Notes: generated by a model not told the origin, from the sequence alone. Shown: positions 42,844 to 52,682, numbered from the stretch's first letter. The stretch: 64,000 bases of DNA from Amycolatopsis umgeniensis (GCF_014205155.1 NZ_JACHMX010000001.1:7440001-7504000), one strand, 5' to 3'. Program-made: numbers and translations.

Positions 42844-44037
42844 CACGAGCACCTGCAGGACCCCGAGGACGATGGTGACGACCGTCAGCACGACGGTCAC
42901 CACGGTGAGCCGCGTGACCCGCGCGCTCACCGTGTTCTCGTAGGCGTACCTGGTCTCCTCGTCCATCGCCTCGGCCTGGCGGTCGAGCTGGGCGATGATC
43001 CGCTCCACGCCCATGCTGGTGACCAGGCGGCGTTCGAGCGAATCGACCTCGGGCGGGAGCACCGAATGCAGCATCTCGAGGATGTCGTCGAGTGAGCCTC
43101 TGAGCAGGCGGGTCCGGCTCGCACCCTTCCTGATCGACGCCAGCCACTGGTCGGCCAGCGCCATCCGGATCAGGACCCGTTCGAGGATGAAGAGCATCCC
43201 GTGGTCGAGCCCGCCGATGTCGCTGTCGATGCCGAAGTACGGTTCCGCCGCGCCGAACGGCCCGCGCATCAGCTCGTCCTGGTGCTCGACGTAGTCGGAA
43301 TCCTTGCTGTTGAGGCAGACGATCCCGCCGGCCATCGTGTACGCGGCGACGAAGGACCGCGTGCCCCAAGACGGGCCGAGCGCGTCCCTGGCGACCTCAC
43401 GGGGCACGAACCGCCAGCCCTCGTCGCTGGTCGCCATCCCGTAGAACGGCCGGGGGTCGGCGGCGACCCGCTGGGCGGGCGGATGTCCGTCGTGGGACCG
43501 CAGTTCGACGCACCAGCCCTTGCGGCCGAGTCCTTCGGTCAGGCCGCAGCCCCTGGTCAGATCCTCGAAGATGTGAGTGACGGCCTTGAGCAGCGAGGGG
43601 AAGGACTTCTCGCCGTAGCCGCCGTGCAGCCCGTGCTCCCCGTTCGCCGTCTCGCGGCCCTGGAGGCTCTGCAGGACGGCGATGGCGAGATCGAATTCGG
43701 CGGCGGGCCGGTCCGCGGCCTGTCCGGTGATCGTGGTGGCGAGGACGAGCGTCATCGCGTGATAGGACGGATGCCAGGTGACGACGAGTTCACACGGCAG
43801 GCTGACCCCGCCGACGCGGATCGACAGCCGGGAACCGCCGGTGCGTTTCCGCAGCACGCGACGGAGCGGCGGAGTGGTGTAGCTGGTGAGGAAGTTCTCC
43901 GCGGCGGTCCAGTCCTCGCCGAGTTTCCCGTCGAGGTGGACCAGCAGCCCGCGATCGCGGCCGCCGTCCAGCACCTTCTCCGCCTCCTTCTCGGACAGCG
44001 GGACCGCCCAGGCGAAGGTGAGGAGGACCGCGGTCAT
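42835..44037 (-). CDS. Conserved hypothetical protein with C-terminal membrane anchor
   Basis: A 400-residue protein, not recognised. The large part (residues 1-370) appears cytoplasmic, and one strong hydrophobic segment lies at the very end (LTVVTVVLTVVTIVLGVLQVLVSL), so it is probably tail-anchored. Some features, such as the R-L-x-T...D-E-E-T-R-Y...TRLTVVT end, are like the coiled-coil-plus-anchor ends of CorA-type proteins, but the rest does not match. It overlaps the upstream methyltransferase gene as ATGA, so the two are one operon and possibly one pathway. Confidence 0.75.
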   Translation of the reverse strand: MTAVLLTFAWAVPLSEKEAEKVLDGGRDRGLLVHLDGKLGEDWTAAENFLTSYTTPPLRRVLRKRTGGSRLSIRVGGVSLPCELVVTWHPSYHAMTLVLATTITGQAADRPAAEFDLAIAVLQSLQGRETANGEHGLHGGYGEKSFPSLLKAVTHIFEDLTRGCGLTEGLGRKGWCVELRSHDGHPPAQRVAADPRPFYGMATSDEGWRFVPREVARDALGPSWGTRSFVAAYTMAGGIVCLNSKDSDYVEHQDELMRGPFGAAEPYFGIDSDIGGLDHGMLFILERVLIRMALADQWLASIRKGASRTRLLRGSLDDILEMLHSVLPPEVDSLERRLVTSMGVERIIAQLDRQAEAMDEETRYAYENTVSARVTRLTVVTVVLTVVTIVLGVLQVLVSL

Positions 44038-44828
44038 GCGCGGCGCAGCAGGGTGATCAGGTCCCGGCCGAGGTGACGGCGCAGCGGGCCGGAGGCGTTG
44101 ACCAGTTCGTCGCGGTCGATGTGCTCGTCGGCGGGACCGAGATCGTCGAGGACGTGATAGGTCCACTCCCACTCGGTGCGCCAGCCCGCCTCGGCGGCGT
44201 CGGCGGCGACCTCCGCCGGATCGAGGTAGCGCACCGGAAGCGCCGGGCCACCGCCGTCACGCAGCGCTTTGTCGAACTCTTCGCGCGACACGCGGCGGGA
44301 GCGGACCTCGGACCCGGCTTCGACGCTGTCGAGACTGAACGCGCCTTGCCCGATCGGCGACCGGCTGTGGGCCAGCACCAGGACACCGCCGGGCGCGGTG
44401 ATCGCGGCCAGCCGCCGCAGGATCGGCGCGACGTCCGACGTCGGCACGTGCTGGACGACGTGACTGCAGACCACGAGGTCGTAAGGGCCGCCGCCCAGTT
44501 CGGTGATCGGTGAGACGGTGAAGGAGAACTCGGTGTCCTCGACGACGGTCTCGCTCGCCTTCGCGAGCCTGTCCGGGTCTGGGTCGGCGGCGGTGATGTC
44601 CGCGGAGAACCCGGCCAGCCAGGGAAGGAGGCGGCCCTCACCGCAGCCGGCGTCGAGCGCCTTGACCTTTCCGCGCGGGCCGAGGATCGCGGCGAGCTGC
44701 TCGGCGACCTTCCCGAGAGCGCGGTCCTCGCTGGCTGTCCAGTAGCCGTCGTAGGGCTCGTACCGTCGGATGAACATCCCGGTGACGTGGTCGCCGGTGT
44801 CCGGGTAGCGGTAGCTCTCGGTCAGCAC
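44034..44828 (-). CDS. Class I SAM-dependent methyltransferase
   Basis: A 264-residue methyltransferase. The SAM motif is VKALDAGCGEGRLLPWL near residues 63-79, with acidic ADPDPDRL after beta-2, the YDLVVCSHVVQHV motif near residue 121 and GGVLVLAHS. Such enzymes methylate small molecules or proteins; the substrate is unknown. GTG at 44828 is chosen because TATATT ends 6 nt upstream (44835-44840 on the complementary strand), a leaderless layout; no ribosome-binding site is present. It is co-transcribed with the tail-anchored protein gene that follows. Confidence 0.82.
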   Translation of the reverse strand: MLTESYRYPDTGDHVTGMFIRRYEPYDGYWTASEDRALGKVAEQLAAILGPRGKVKALDAGCGEGRLLPWLAGFSADITAADPDPDRLAKASETVVEDTEFSFTVSPITELGGGPYDLVVCSHVVQHVPTSDVAPILRRLAAITAPGGVLVLAHSRSPIGQGAFSLDSVEAGSEVRSRRVSREEFDKALRDGGGPALPVRYLDPAEVAADAAEAGWRTEWEWTYHVLDDLGPADEHIDRDELVNASGPLRRHLGRDLITLLRRA

Positions 44829-44834
44829 GTCGCG

Positions 44835-44840
44835 AATATA
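44835..44840 (-). promoter_or_regulatory. Leaderless -10 box of the methyltransferase operon
   Basis: TATATT on the minus strand, 6 nt before the GTG at 44828. A divergent gene starts at 44890, also with a TAnnnT box (TACCAT) near its ATG. No -35 box is clear. Confidence 0.5.
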
Positions 44841-44889
44841 GCCGGATTCGCGGGGTTCTCCGCCCCTCCGCGCGGGATTACCATGAGTC

Positions 44890-45267
44890 ATGGCCACCGG
44901 GCCGGTCGCGCTGTACACCGTTGTCGCCGTGGCGCCGTCGGTTCTTTTCTGGTGCGCGCTGAAAGTACCCACCGTGCTGCGCCGGTGGCGCCGCCGCCGC
45001 GAACCGGAGGCCCCGGCCGGACCGCCCATCGAGAAACTCGCCGCCGATCTCCGCCGCGTGCACCGGCTGCTGGCGGAACTCCCGTCCGGAGCCTCCGCCG
45101 TCCGCCGGTACGGCACCCGGCAGGCGTACGACGCGCTGCTCGTCCAGGCCTGCCGGGAGGTCGAGGTCGACCATCGGCTGGACGAGTTGCCGGAGGGTTT
45201 CGACCGCGGGATCGAACGGCTGCGGGTCGAGGAATCCCTGGCCGAGCGCGGACTTTCCGTGTCCTGA
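44890..45267 (+). CDS. Small N-terminally anchored protein, unknown function
   Basis: A 125-residue protein. One hydrophobic segment near residues 6-27 (VALYTVVAVAPSVLFWCALKV) is followed by a very basic stretch (RRWRRRREPEAP), then a helical domain rich in Leu, Arg and Glu (LAADLRRVHRLLAELPSG...). The basic stretch right after the helix favours the C-terminus in the cytoplasm. It resembles short anchored proteins common in Pseudonocardiaceae but no named family is recognised. The ATG at 44890 has no ribosome-binding site. Confidence 0.7.
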   Translation: MATGPVALYTVVAVAPSVLFWCALKVPTVLRRWRRRREPEAPAGPPIEKLAADLRRVHRLLAELPSGASAVRRYGTRQAYDALLVQACREVEVDHRLDELPEGFDRGIERLRVEESLAERGLSVS

Positions 45268-45313
45268 AGCGGTTTGTATCGAAAGTATGCGCGCGGCCGG
45301 GAGGCTCGCGGGC

Positions 45314-46513
45314 ATGAAGAGGCTGGGACTACTCGCTTCACTTCTGCTGGTGTTCGCGCTCATCCCCGGGGCCGCCTCCGCCGCGGCCGCCTTCCCGAGG
45401 ATGGACGCGGCCACGGTCGACGGCTACCGCTGGACGCCGGGTTCGGCCTTCGAAACCTACGGCGCGCGGATCGCCGCGCTGGAGAAAAAGCTCCCCGCAC
45501 GCGGTCTGCCGGAGATCCTTTCGTCGGCCAACCGGAAGGCGCGGCCGCTGTGCCACGGCACGTATCTCGCGGCGGCGTTGAAACCGGCGGGATTCTGCTG
45601 GGAGGACGCAGGAGACGACAAGACCAACGACTGGATCCCGCAGGGACTGACCGGTTCCGGCGACGCCGACGCGGCGACCGGGAAGGTCGGCGGCAAACGG
45701 GTCGTCGCGACGTCCTGGCACACCCCCGGCGACACCATGGTCCGGCTGTCCTTTGTGGATGCGACCGGACTGGGATACCGGCACGTCCTGCTCGTCGAGC
45801 CGACGTCGGACGACAACTTCGCCGTCGTGCAAGGACACGGGCACGGGATGACCTGGATCGGGAACCGGCTGTTCGTCGCGACCACCGGTGGCGTGGTGCG
45901 GGTCTTCGACACGACGCACTTCTGGAAGGTCGACGACAGCTCCGGTGTCGTCGGGAAGGGTCCGGACGGCAAGTACCACGCGGCGTTCTACGACTACGCG
46001 ATGCCGCAGATCGGCGCGTTCTGGTACCCCGGCGGCGGAACGTGCACCACCGCGACCGGGCCGCGGCCTTGTCTGTCCACGATGTCCTTTGACCACAGTG
46101 ACAGCTCGATCGTGACCTCGGAACACGTGCCCAAGGCGGCGGGCAGCCGGGTGCTGCGCTGGCCGTTCGACCGCGCGACCGGCCTGCCGAAGCTGTCGGC
46201 CGACGGCACCGTGCACGCGAAGGAAGGATTCGTGTCGCCGGTGTGGGGCATGCAGGGAACGGTGGCGCGCAACGGATACTTCGTGATGACCGGTACCTGC
46301 CCCGAGTACGCCGGGGTCGCGGGCGACCATCCGTCGTGCCTGCACGGCGGTGTCGGCGGCACCTCGACGTCGCGGCTGAGCGGGAAGGCGCCCGTGAACT
46401 CGCAGAACCTGTCGTACTGGCCGGCGACGGGGGAGCTGTGGCTGATGAACGAGCAGCTCCGGGAGCGCGTGACCGTGCACGTCCCGTGGACGACGCTGAC
46501 CGGCCGCGCCTGA
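45314..46513 (+). CDS. Secreted protein of unknown function
   Basis: A 399-residue exported protein with a Sec signal peptide (MKRLGLLASLLLVFALIPGAASAAAA) and a large domain rich in Gly, Trp, Tyr and His, with cysteines (PLCHGTY, FCWED, GGTCTT, RPCLST, TGTCPEYA, PSCLHG) that could form three disulfides. Blocks such as GHGHGMTWIGNRLFVATTGGVVRVFD repeat a beta-propeller blade-like pattern. The fold may be a propeller, which is only a guess. The ATG at 45314 is preferred because GGGAGG lies 9 nt upstream and the signal begins there; an ATG at 45287 is in frame. Array 3 follows it. Confidence 0.78.
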   Translation: MKRLGLLASLLLVFALIPGAASAAAAFPRMDAATVDGYRWTPGSAFETYGARIAALEKKLPARGLPEILSSANRKARPLCHGTYLAAALKPAGFCWEDAGDDKTNDWIPQGLTGSGDADAATGKVGGKRVVATSWHTPGDTMVRLSFVDATGLGYRHVLLVEPTSDDNFAVVQGHGHGMTWIGNRLFVATTGGVVRVFDTTHFWKVDDSSGVVGKGPDGKYHAAFYDYAMPQIGAFWYPGGGTCTTATGPRPCLSTMSFDHSDSSIVTSEHVPKAAGSRVLRWPFDRATGLPKLSADGTVHAKEGFVSPVWGMQGTVARNGYFVMTGTCPEYAGVAGDHPSCLHGGVGGTSTSRLSGKAPVNSQNLSYWPATGELWLMNEQLRERVTVHVPWTTLTGRA

Positions 46514-46518
46514 CCGGA

Positions 46519-46702
46519 ACTCACGTGCTTGAACCCGTAACTCACGTGCTTAGACCCGGAACTCGCGTGATCAGACCCGGAACTCGCGTGACTGGCTGCC
46601 GCACTCGACTTCGCCCTCCAAACACGTGAGTTCCGGGTTCAAGCACGCGAGTCACGGCTCTGATCACGCGAGTTCCGTGGCTGATCACGTAAAACACGGG
46701 TT
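46519..46702. repeat. ACTC(A/G)CGTG array, forward and reverse units (array 3)
   Basis: About four forward units (ACTCACGTGCT at 46519-46529, again once, then ACTCGCGTGAT and ACTCGCGTGAC) face four reverse units (AACACGTGAGT, AGCACGCGAGT, GATCACGCGAGT, GATCACGTAAAAC) around a centre near 46605. Linkers such as GAACCCG, AGACCCGGA are also partly repeated. It fills the gap between two convergent genes (46514-46721). Confidence 0.82.
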
Positions 46703-46721
46703 CAGGCGGACGTAGCGGGGA

Positions 46722-47240
46722 TCACGGGGTGAAGTCCCAGCGTGTGGCGCCGTGAGGTTCGGCGCCCGCCACGCCGACGGCGCGGTGCAGCGTGAGGCGG
46801 TACAGATGCCAAGGCGGGGGCCCCGCGCTGGGCGCGCTGAACGGAGCCGTGAGCGCGTCGCCCTCCACCGTCGCGGGCCAGCCGCCTTTCCGGTAGACCG
46901 CCGCCACCCGCTCCAGGGTCGCGGGGTCGGTGACCCGGTGCGCCTCGCCTTCCAAAGTGAGGTCGATTCCCCGCAGGCGCACCGAAACGGCGCACGCCGG
47001 GTTCACCGCCAGGTTGCGGGACCGGCGGGTGTCCGGCCCGCCCTTGAAGTACAGCGCGTCGTCCACCCAGACCGCCCCGACACCCGCCGAGTGCGGCCGC
47101 CCGTCGGGGCGCACGGTCGTCACGAAGAAGGTCAGGTCGGCTGTCGGCGTGTCCTCGGTGAGGATGTCGCGGGGTCGGCTCCACGGCAGCTCCGCGGATC
47201 CGTAGCGGTCGAGGTTCTTGGTCGCGTGAGGGTTCGTCAT
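46722..47240 (-). CDS. Pyridoxamine 5'-phosphate oxidase-like flavin/F420-binding protein
   Basis: A 172-residue split-barrel protein of the PPOX class. Visible parts are LTFFVTTVRPDGRPHSAGVGAVWVDDALYFKGGPDTRRSRNLAVNPACAVSV (in parts, residues 36-90), typical of the barrel that binds FMN or F420, and LTLEGEAHRVTD. Such proteins reduce or oxidise small molecules. Cofactor F420 is common in actinomycetes, but which cofactor is used cannot be told. The ATG at 47238-47240 has no clear ribosome-binding site. Confidence 0.85.
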   Translation of the reverse strand: MTNPHATKNLDRYGSAELPWSRPRDILTEDTPTADLTFFVTTVRPDGRPHSAGVGAVWVDDALYFKGGPDTRRSRNLAVNPACAVSVRLRGIDLTLEGEAHRVTDPATLERVAAVYRKGGWPATVEGDALTAPFSAPSAGPPPWHLYRLTLHRAVGVAGAEPHGATRWDFTP

Positions 47241-47285
47241 ACAAACGCGTCGAACGGGCGGGCCGCTTTTCGACACCGGACGCGA

Positions 47286-47320
47286 AAGACCCCGTCACCG
47301 GAATGCGGTGACGGGGTCTT
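47286..47320 (-). terminator. Terminator of sigA
   Basis: A perfect 15-bp stem (AAGACCCCGTCACCG with CGGTGACGGGGTCTT) and a 5-nt loop, 15 bp after the sigA stop. On the minus strand it is followed by TCGCG without a T-run. Confidence 0.7.
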
Positions 47321-47334
47321 CCGTGAGTCTGGGA

Positions 47335-48735
47335 TCAGTCCAGGTAGTCGCGCAGCACCTGCGAACGCGACGGGTGACGCAGCTTCGACATCGTCTTCGA
47401 CTCGATCTGCCGGATGCGCTCACGGGTCACCCCGTACACCTGGCCGATCTCGTCGAGCGTGCGCGGCTGGCCGTCGGTGAGGCCGAACCGCAGCCGCACC
47501 ACACCCGCCTCACGTTCGGACAGCGTCTGCAGCACCGACTGGAGCTGGTCCTGCAGCAGCGTGAACGACACCGCGTCGACAGCGACGACGGCCTCGGAGT
47601 CTTCGATGAAGTCACCGAGCTGCGAGTCGCCCTCGTCGCCGATGGTCTGGTCGAGCGAGATCGGCTCGCGGGCGTACTGCTGGATCTCGAGGACCTTCTC
47701 CGGGGAGATGTCCATTTCCTTCGCGAGCTCTTCGGGGGTGGGCTCGCGACCGAGGTCCTGCAACAGCTCACGCTGTATACGGCCGAGTTTGTTGATGACC
47801 TCGACCATGTGCACCGGGATACGGATGGTGCGGGCCTGGTCGGCCATCGCGCGGGTGATCGCCTGACGGATCCACCAGGTGGCGTACGTGGAGAACTTGT
47901 AGCCCTTGGTGTAGTCGAACTTCTCGACCGCGCGGATCAGACCGAGGTTGCCTTCCTGGATCAGGTCCAGGAACGCCATGCCACGGCCGGTGTAGCGCTT
48001 CGCCAGCGAGACCACGAGCCGGAGGTTCGCCTCCAGGAGGTGGTTCTTCGCCCGTTCACCGTCGCGCACGATCCACTTGAGGTCGCGCCGCATCTGGGTG
48101 ACGAGCTTCTCGCCCTCCTCCTCGGCGTTGCGGACGCGTTCGGCGGCGTAGAGCCCGGCCTCGATGCGCTTGGCGAGCTCCACCTCCTCCTCGGCGTTCA
48201 GCAGGGCGACCTTGCCGATCTGCTTGAGGTACGCACGGACCGAGTCGGCCGAAGCGGTGAGCTCGGCGTCCTTACGGGCCTGGCGCAGCGCCTCGGACTC
48301 TTCCTCGTCCCAGACGAAGTCCGGGTTGTCGGAGGTCTTTCCGGCGTTCTTGTCGGTCGAGGTGCGGCGACCGCGGGCGGGCGTCTCTTCGACGTCCTCC
48401 TCGGACTCCGCGTCCTCTTCCGTCTCCTCGGTGACGGTCGCGTCGACGACGTCCACCTCGACCTCTTCGAGGTCGGACAGATCCGGGGTTTCGAGGTCGG
48501 CTTCGTCGAGCTCGCCGGGACCGTCTTCCGGTTCGCCGTCTTCGGTCTTGGCGCCCTTGGTGGTGGGTTTCTTGGCCGGAGCCTTCTTCGCCGGGGCCTT
48601 CTTCGCGCCTGCCGCCTTGGCGGCGGTCTTGCGCGCAGCGGGCTTCGCCTCGCCGGTGGCTGCCTCGTCGGCCGGCTCGCCGGTTGCGGTCGCTGTCTTC
48701 GTCCCGCTTCGGGTTGCGGTTCTTGCGGCTGCCAC
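47335..48735 (-). CDS. sigA: Principal RNA polymerase sigma factor
   Basis: A 466-residue primary sigma factor (SigA/HrdB/RpoD). The N-terminal 150 residues are low-complexity: Lys/Ala/Pro repeats ([12 protein letters not shown]), then a strongly acidic stretch. Region 1.2 ([16 protein letters not shown]), region 2 ([19 protein letters not shown]...[14 protein letters not shown]), region 3 ([19 protein letters not shown]) and region 4 ([29 protein letters not shown]) are complete. It directs housekeeping transcription. The GTG has GAAAGGG upstream. A TACAAT -10 box lies at 48869-48874. It heads a conserved block with ppgK and suhB. Confidence 0.96.
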   Translation of the reverse strand: MAAARTATRSGTKTATATGEPADEAATGEAKPAARKTAAKAAGAKKAPAKKAPAKKPTTKGAKTEDGEPEDGPGELDEADLETPDLSDLEEVEVDVVDATVTEETEEDAESEEDVEETPARGRRTSTDKNAGKTSDNPDFVWDEEESEALRQARKDAELTASADSVRAYLKQIGKVALLNAEEEVELAKRIEAGLYAAERVRNAEEEGEKLVTQMRRDLKWIVRDGERAKNHLLEANLRLVVSLAKRYTGRGMAFLDLIQEGNLGLIRAVEKFDYTKGYKFSTYATWWIRQAITRAMADQARTIRIPVHMVEVINKLGRIQRELLQDLGREPTPEELAKEMDISPEKVLEIQQYAREPISLDQTIGDEGDSQLGDFIEDSEAVVAVDAVSFTLLQDQLQSVLQTLSEREAGVVRLRFGLTDGQPRTLDEIGQVYGVTRERIRQIESKTMSKLRHPSRSQVLRDYLD

Positions 48736-48868
48736 TTACGCCCTTTCGCAGCGGTCGATCATGACGAGCCGAGGCGTGATGGTCTCGGCTGCCTCAAACT
48801 TCGGGGAACACCCCTCGGCCTGCGGTTTCCCTCGTTCTCGTGGGTGCCGCCGCCGTGGGCCGTGTTCC

Positions 48869-48874
48869 ATTGTA
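48869..48874 (-). promoter_or_regulatory. Putative -10 box of sigA
   Basis: TACAAT on the minus strand, a strong match to the vegetative -10 box, would give a leader of about 125 nt. The -35 region is not clear. The 246-bp gap at 48736-48981 otherwise shows nothing. Confidence 0.45.
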
Positions 48875-48981
48875 ACGACGATACGTGACAGCGTCGCGGC
48901 GCGGATCACCACCCGGCGGGCGCGACACGCCGTCCGACCCGCCGAAGTGACATCCGCGGCACGGATGTCAGCACGGGCGCG

Positions 48982-49746
<765 letters not shown>

Positions 49747-49810
49747 GGACGTGGTCCCTTCTCGCACGATTCAGAAGCCTGCCTCGGAGACTTTAACCGG
49801 ATGTGGTGAC

Positions 49811-50629
49811 ATGGCGGACGTGGGAGTTGACGAGACGTTGCTGAAGAGTGTCGCCGAGCGTGTCGCGGGCGAGGCCGCCGAACTGGTCCACGAGGCCTGG
49901 ACCGGGATGAACGCGGGCCGCGAGGTGCGGGTGGACACCAAATCCGCCGACACCGACGTGGTGACCGCGGTGGACCACGAGTCGGAACGGCTGGTGCGCG
50001 CGCGGCTCGCCGAACTGCGGCCCGACGACGCCGTGCTCGGCGAGGAGGGCGGCGGGATCGCCGGCGACGGGGTGACCTGGGTGGTCGACCCGATCGACGG
50101 GACGGTGAACTTCCTCTACGGGTTGCCGTGGTTCGCCGTCTCCGTGGCCGCGCAGGTCGGCGGGGTGTCGGTGGCGGGTGCCGTCGTGGAACCGGTCAGC
50201 GGGCGCCGCTGGACCGCCGCACGCGGGCAGGGCGCGTTCCTCGACGGGCGGCCGCTGTCGGTCAACGCCCCGGAGCGGCTCGATCTGACGCTCGTGGGCA
50301 CCGGCTTCGCCTACAAGGTCGAGCGGCGCACGAAGCAGGCCGGGTTCGTCGCCGGACTGGCCACCCGGGTCCGCGACATCCGGCGCAACGGAGCCGCTTC
50401 GCTCGACCTGTGCGCGGTCGCGGCGGGCTGGCTGGACGCCTATGTCGAACACGGCCTGGGGCAGTGGGACTGGGCGGCCGGGGCACTCATCGCCGCCGAG
50501 GCGGGCGCTCTGGTGTCCCTGCCCGGTGAAGACGCCGAGCTGGGGCCGGACGCGACTTTCGCGGTGGCGCCGTCGATCGCGGCTCCGTTGCGTCAGGCGC
50601 TGATCGACTCGGGCGTGGGCGAGATCTAA
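49811..50629 (+). CDS. suhB: Inositol monophosphatase family protein
   Basis: A 272-residue IMPase. Metal ligands are visible as GEEGG near residue 79, DPIDGTVNF near residues 96-104 and [15 protein letters not shown] near 220. It hydrolyses inositol 1-phosphate or related phosphates with Mg2+; in actinomycetes inositol feeds mycothiol and phosphatidylinositol. Position beside ppgK and sigA equals Rv2701c (suhB) in M. tuberculosis. The ATG follows TTTAACCGGATGTGGTGAC, with a weak ribosome-binding site. Its stop is 4 bp from the stop of the convergent cei gene. Confidence 0.93.
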   Translation: MADVGVDETLLKSVAERVAGEAAELVHEAWTGMNAGREVRVDTKSADTDVVTAVDHESERLVRARLAELRPDDAVLGEEGGGIAGDGVTWVVDPIDGTVNFLYGLPWFAVSVAAQVGGVSVAGAVVEPVSGRRWTAARGQGAFLDGRPLSVNAPERLDLTLVGTGFAYKVERRTKQAGFVAGLATRVRDIRRNGAASLDLCAVAAGWLDAYVEHGLGQWDWAAGALIAAEAGALVSLPGEDAELGPDATFAVAPSIAAPLRQALIDSGVGEI

Positions 50630-50633
50630 GGGC

Positions 50634-51317
50634 TCAGCAGGGTGCTTCGCGGGCGGCTTTCAGCAGGCCCTGGTCGATGACCGGGGCTCCGCCGCCCGCG
50701 GACTGCTCGCCGCCGCCGCTGCCCTGCTGCGCCTTGGACCACTGCGTGAGCTGGTCGAGGACCTTGCGTGCCTCCGCCTTCGGGCGGACGTCGCCGAGCA
50801 GGGTTCCGGTGGTGAGCGTGACCGAAGCGTCCTTGCGGTTGTCCTTGACCAGTTCGGCGCACGGGACCACCAGGCTCAGCGTGCGGGCCGCCGCGGCGCC
50901 GTTCTCGCCGAAGCGGATCTGGCCGCGGCACTTGGCTTCCGCGTTCTTGTAGGCCGGATCGACGTCGGGCTCGACGATCTGGGAAAAGCCGAGCTCCCGG
51001 AGCGTGTTGGTGACGATGCCGCCCTGACCGCGGACCTGGGACCCGTTGAGCACCTGGACGGCGACCTTGTCCGGCGGGACCGGCGCCCGGTCGTCGAGTC
51101 CGTCGTGCGCGAGCGGGGTGTAGGTGACACCCTGCTGCGGGACGGGCGGCGGATCGCAGCGGACCCTGGCGTCGATGTCGGATTTGCTCGCGACGACATT
51201 CACCCAGACGATGACCGCGCCGAGCGCCATCACCCCGATCACGATGAGCGCGGGCAGCGGCTTGTGCTTGCGATACGGCCTCGCCCCGCGGTCCCCGATG
51301 CCGTTCCCCGACGCCAC
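50634..51317 (-). CDS. cei: Envelope integrity protein Cei, LytR C-terminal domain
   Basis: A 227-residue membrane-anchored protein. A basic start (RKHKPLP) leads into one transmembrane segment near residues 22-43 (ALIVIGVMALGAVIVWVNVVA), then an exported LytR_C domain from about residue 82 (VAVQVLNGSQVRGQGGIVTNTLRELGF, in parts). Cysteines near residues 54, 131, 153 and at the C-terminus may form disulfides. It matches Rv2700 (Cei), which supports envelope integrity and virulence in M. tuberculosis; the local synteny backs this. The GTG has AAGGGAC upstream. Confidence 0.87.
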   Translation of the reverse strand: MASGNGIGDRGARPYRKHKPLPALIVIGVMALGAVIVWVNVVASKSDIDARVRCDPPPVPQQGVTYTPLAHDGLDDRAPVPPDKVAVQVLNGSQVRGQGGIVTNTLRELGFSQIVEPDVDPAYKNAEAKCRGQIRFGENGAAAARTLSLVVPCAELVKDNRKDASVTLTTGTLLGDVRPKAEARKVLDQLTQWSKAQQGSGGGEQSAGGGAPVIDQGLLKAAREAPC

Positions 51318-51570
51318 CTGCCAGTCCCTTCCCCAAAGCCCGGATCCCCGGACGGTGCTTTATCTCACCATCGTGTCCGCTCAGCCTATGCGTTGCGGCG
51401 AAGCTGAGCGGCGCGGGCCTCCGGATAGCACCACGCGACGGCCACTCCGGGCAAGCGGCCAGGCCCACGGGGTGAGGTTCCCGACGTGGGGGCAACCCAT
51501 TCGGACGACAGGCGTCCTCAATACCGGGTTCCCCCTGTTGGGTGACGTAATCGCAGCAATGTCTGACTCG

Positions 51571-51601
51571 TTGCAGAGCCGGTATCGGCGTGAGCTACCC
51601 T
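51571..51601 (+). promoter_or_regulatory. Putative promoter upstream of the DUF4193 gene
   Basis: TTGCAG and TACCCT are separated by 19 bp, slightly long. TACCCT is a common actinobacterial -10 form. It would give a leader of about 165 nt. The remaining 51318-51771 gap holds no gene I accept and no clear hairpin. Confidence 0.4.
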
Positions 51602-51771
51602 TCGCGGGCTCAGGCGGCAGTAAGAGGCGCAAAAGAGAGACCTCGCTCACTGCCCAGCCGGGCACAAACAGGGGCGCTGGGACGTTAACCAGCGGCACGA
51701 AGGACTCACGAGCCGCGCGCTCGCGGGTCCGGGCCATCTGACATCGAAAGCATCGCAGGGGTGAGGGACCA

Positions 51772-52080
51772 ATGGCGACCGACTACGACGCTCCGCGCCG
51801 CAGCGAAGCCGACGAGCTGGCCGAAGACTCGTTGGAAGAGCTGAAGGCAAGGCGCAACGAAAACCAGTCCGGCGTCGTGGACGTCGACGAAGACGCGACC
51901 GCCGAAAACTTCGAACTGCCGGGCGCGGACCTCTCCGGACTTTCCGGTGAGGACCTGACCGTGAAGGTCGTGCCCAAGCAGGCCGACGAGTTCACCTGCT
52001 CCGTCTGCTTCCTGGTGCATCACCGCAGCAGGCTGGCGGAGGAGAGTGGCGGACGGCTCATCTGCCGCGACTGCGCCTGA
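51772..52080 (+). CDS. DUF4193 protein, zinc-binding
   Basis: A 102-residue acidic protein of the actinobacterial DUF4193 family (Rv2699c type). The N-terminal half is disordered and charged. The C-terminal half has CSVC near residue 82 and CRDC at the end (residues 98-101), a likely four-cysteine zinc ribbon with HHRSRLAEESGGRLI between. The function is unknown. The ATG has GAGGGACC upstream. The long leader is unusual for such a small gene. A terminator follows at 52134. Confidence 0.9.
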   Translation: MATDYDAPRRSEADELAEDSLEELKARRNENQSGVVDVDEDATAENFELPGADLSGLSGEDLTVKVVPKQADEFTCSVCFLVHHRSRLAEESGGRLICRDCA

Positions 52081-52133
52081 GCCTACGGGCACAGGGGACG
52101 GCGCGACAGGGGTTTCGGGATCTGAACAGGAAT

Positions 52134-52163
52134 AAGGGGGCCGGCCGCGAGGCCGGCCCCCTT
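52134..52163. terminator. Bidirectional terminator between DUF4193 and DUF3093 genes
   Basis: A perfect 13-bp stem (AAGGGGGCCGGCC with GGCCGGCCCCCTT) and GCGA tetraloop, followed by TT on the plus strand and by ATT on the minus strand. The GCGA tetraloop (a GNRA type) makes the stem very stable. Confidence 0.8.
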
Positions 52164-52171
52164 TCCGTCGC

Positions 52172-52666
52172 CTAAGCCTTCGAGGCGGGCTGCCGGAGCA
52201 GCGCGGCCACCTTCTCCGGGTTCCGGGTGCTGAACAGCCAGTACGGCGTCGGATCGTCGGGGTCGGTGAGCCAGACCCGCACGACCGGGCCGACCCAGCC
52301 CCGGTGCAGCACGAAGGCCGCCGGATCGGCGTCGCGGCCGAGCGCCTTCCGCTTCGCTTCCTTGTCGATGACGTCGACATCGCCGACGAATTTCAGCGGC
52401 AGATGCGCGTCGCGCAGCCACAGCTCCGGCTCGGCCCCTCCGGTCACCCGGACCCGAGACCGGCCGAGCGAGACCATCAGCGCGATCACCGCGGGGATCA
52501 GCACCACGTACGGCAGCCAGCCGCGGAGTCCGGGATAACCCATGTCGATCTCCGCCGCCAGCAGCCCGCCGCCCAGCAGCGGCAGCGGCCATCCCCACCA
52601 CGGGACGTAGAGCCGCTCTGAATGCTTGACGGCGCCGCCTTCGGCCGTGTTCACGCTTTCACCCAC
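52172..52666 (-). CDS. DUF3093 membrane protein
   Basis: A 164-residue protein with two transmembrane segments ([17 protein letters not shown] near residues 21-37 and [17 protein letters not shown] near 46-62) and a cytoplasmic C-terminal domain that ends [27 protein letters not shown], the hallmark of DUF3093. It corresponds to Rv2698. The function is unknown. The GTG at 52666 follows TACCCT by 6 nt and has no ribosome-binding site, so the mRNA is probably leaderless; a GTG at 52654 would shorten it by four residues. It is divergent from dut, with overlapping -10 boxes. Confidence 0.87.
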   Translation of the reverse strand: MGESVNTAEGGAVKHSERLYVPWWGWPLPLLGGGLLAAEIDMGYPGLRGWLPYVVLIPAVIALMVSLGRSRVRVTGGAEPELWLRDAHLPLKFVGDVDVIDKEAKRKALGRDADPAAFVLHRGWVGPVVRVWLTDPDDPTPYWLFSTRNPEKVAALLRQPASKA

Positions 52667-52672
52667 GCGTTC

Positions 52673-52682
52673 AGGGTAGTCT
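52673..52682. promoter_or_regulatory. Overlapping divergent -10 boxes of dut and the DUF3093 gene
   Basis: TAGTCT (52677-52682, plus strand) ends 8 nt before the dut GTG. TACCCT (minus strand, 52673-52678) ends 6 nt before the DUF3093 GTG. The two boxes share two base pairs. Only 24 bp separate the start codons. Confidence 0.55.

Noticed and set aside
51381..51737. A 118-codon minus-strand frame in the 454-bp gap before the DUF4193 gene
   Set aside because: No ribosome-binding site or domain, codon pattern unlike a gene, and it lies across the probable promoter of DUF4193.
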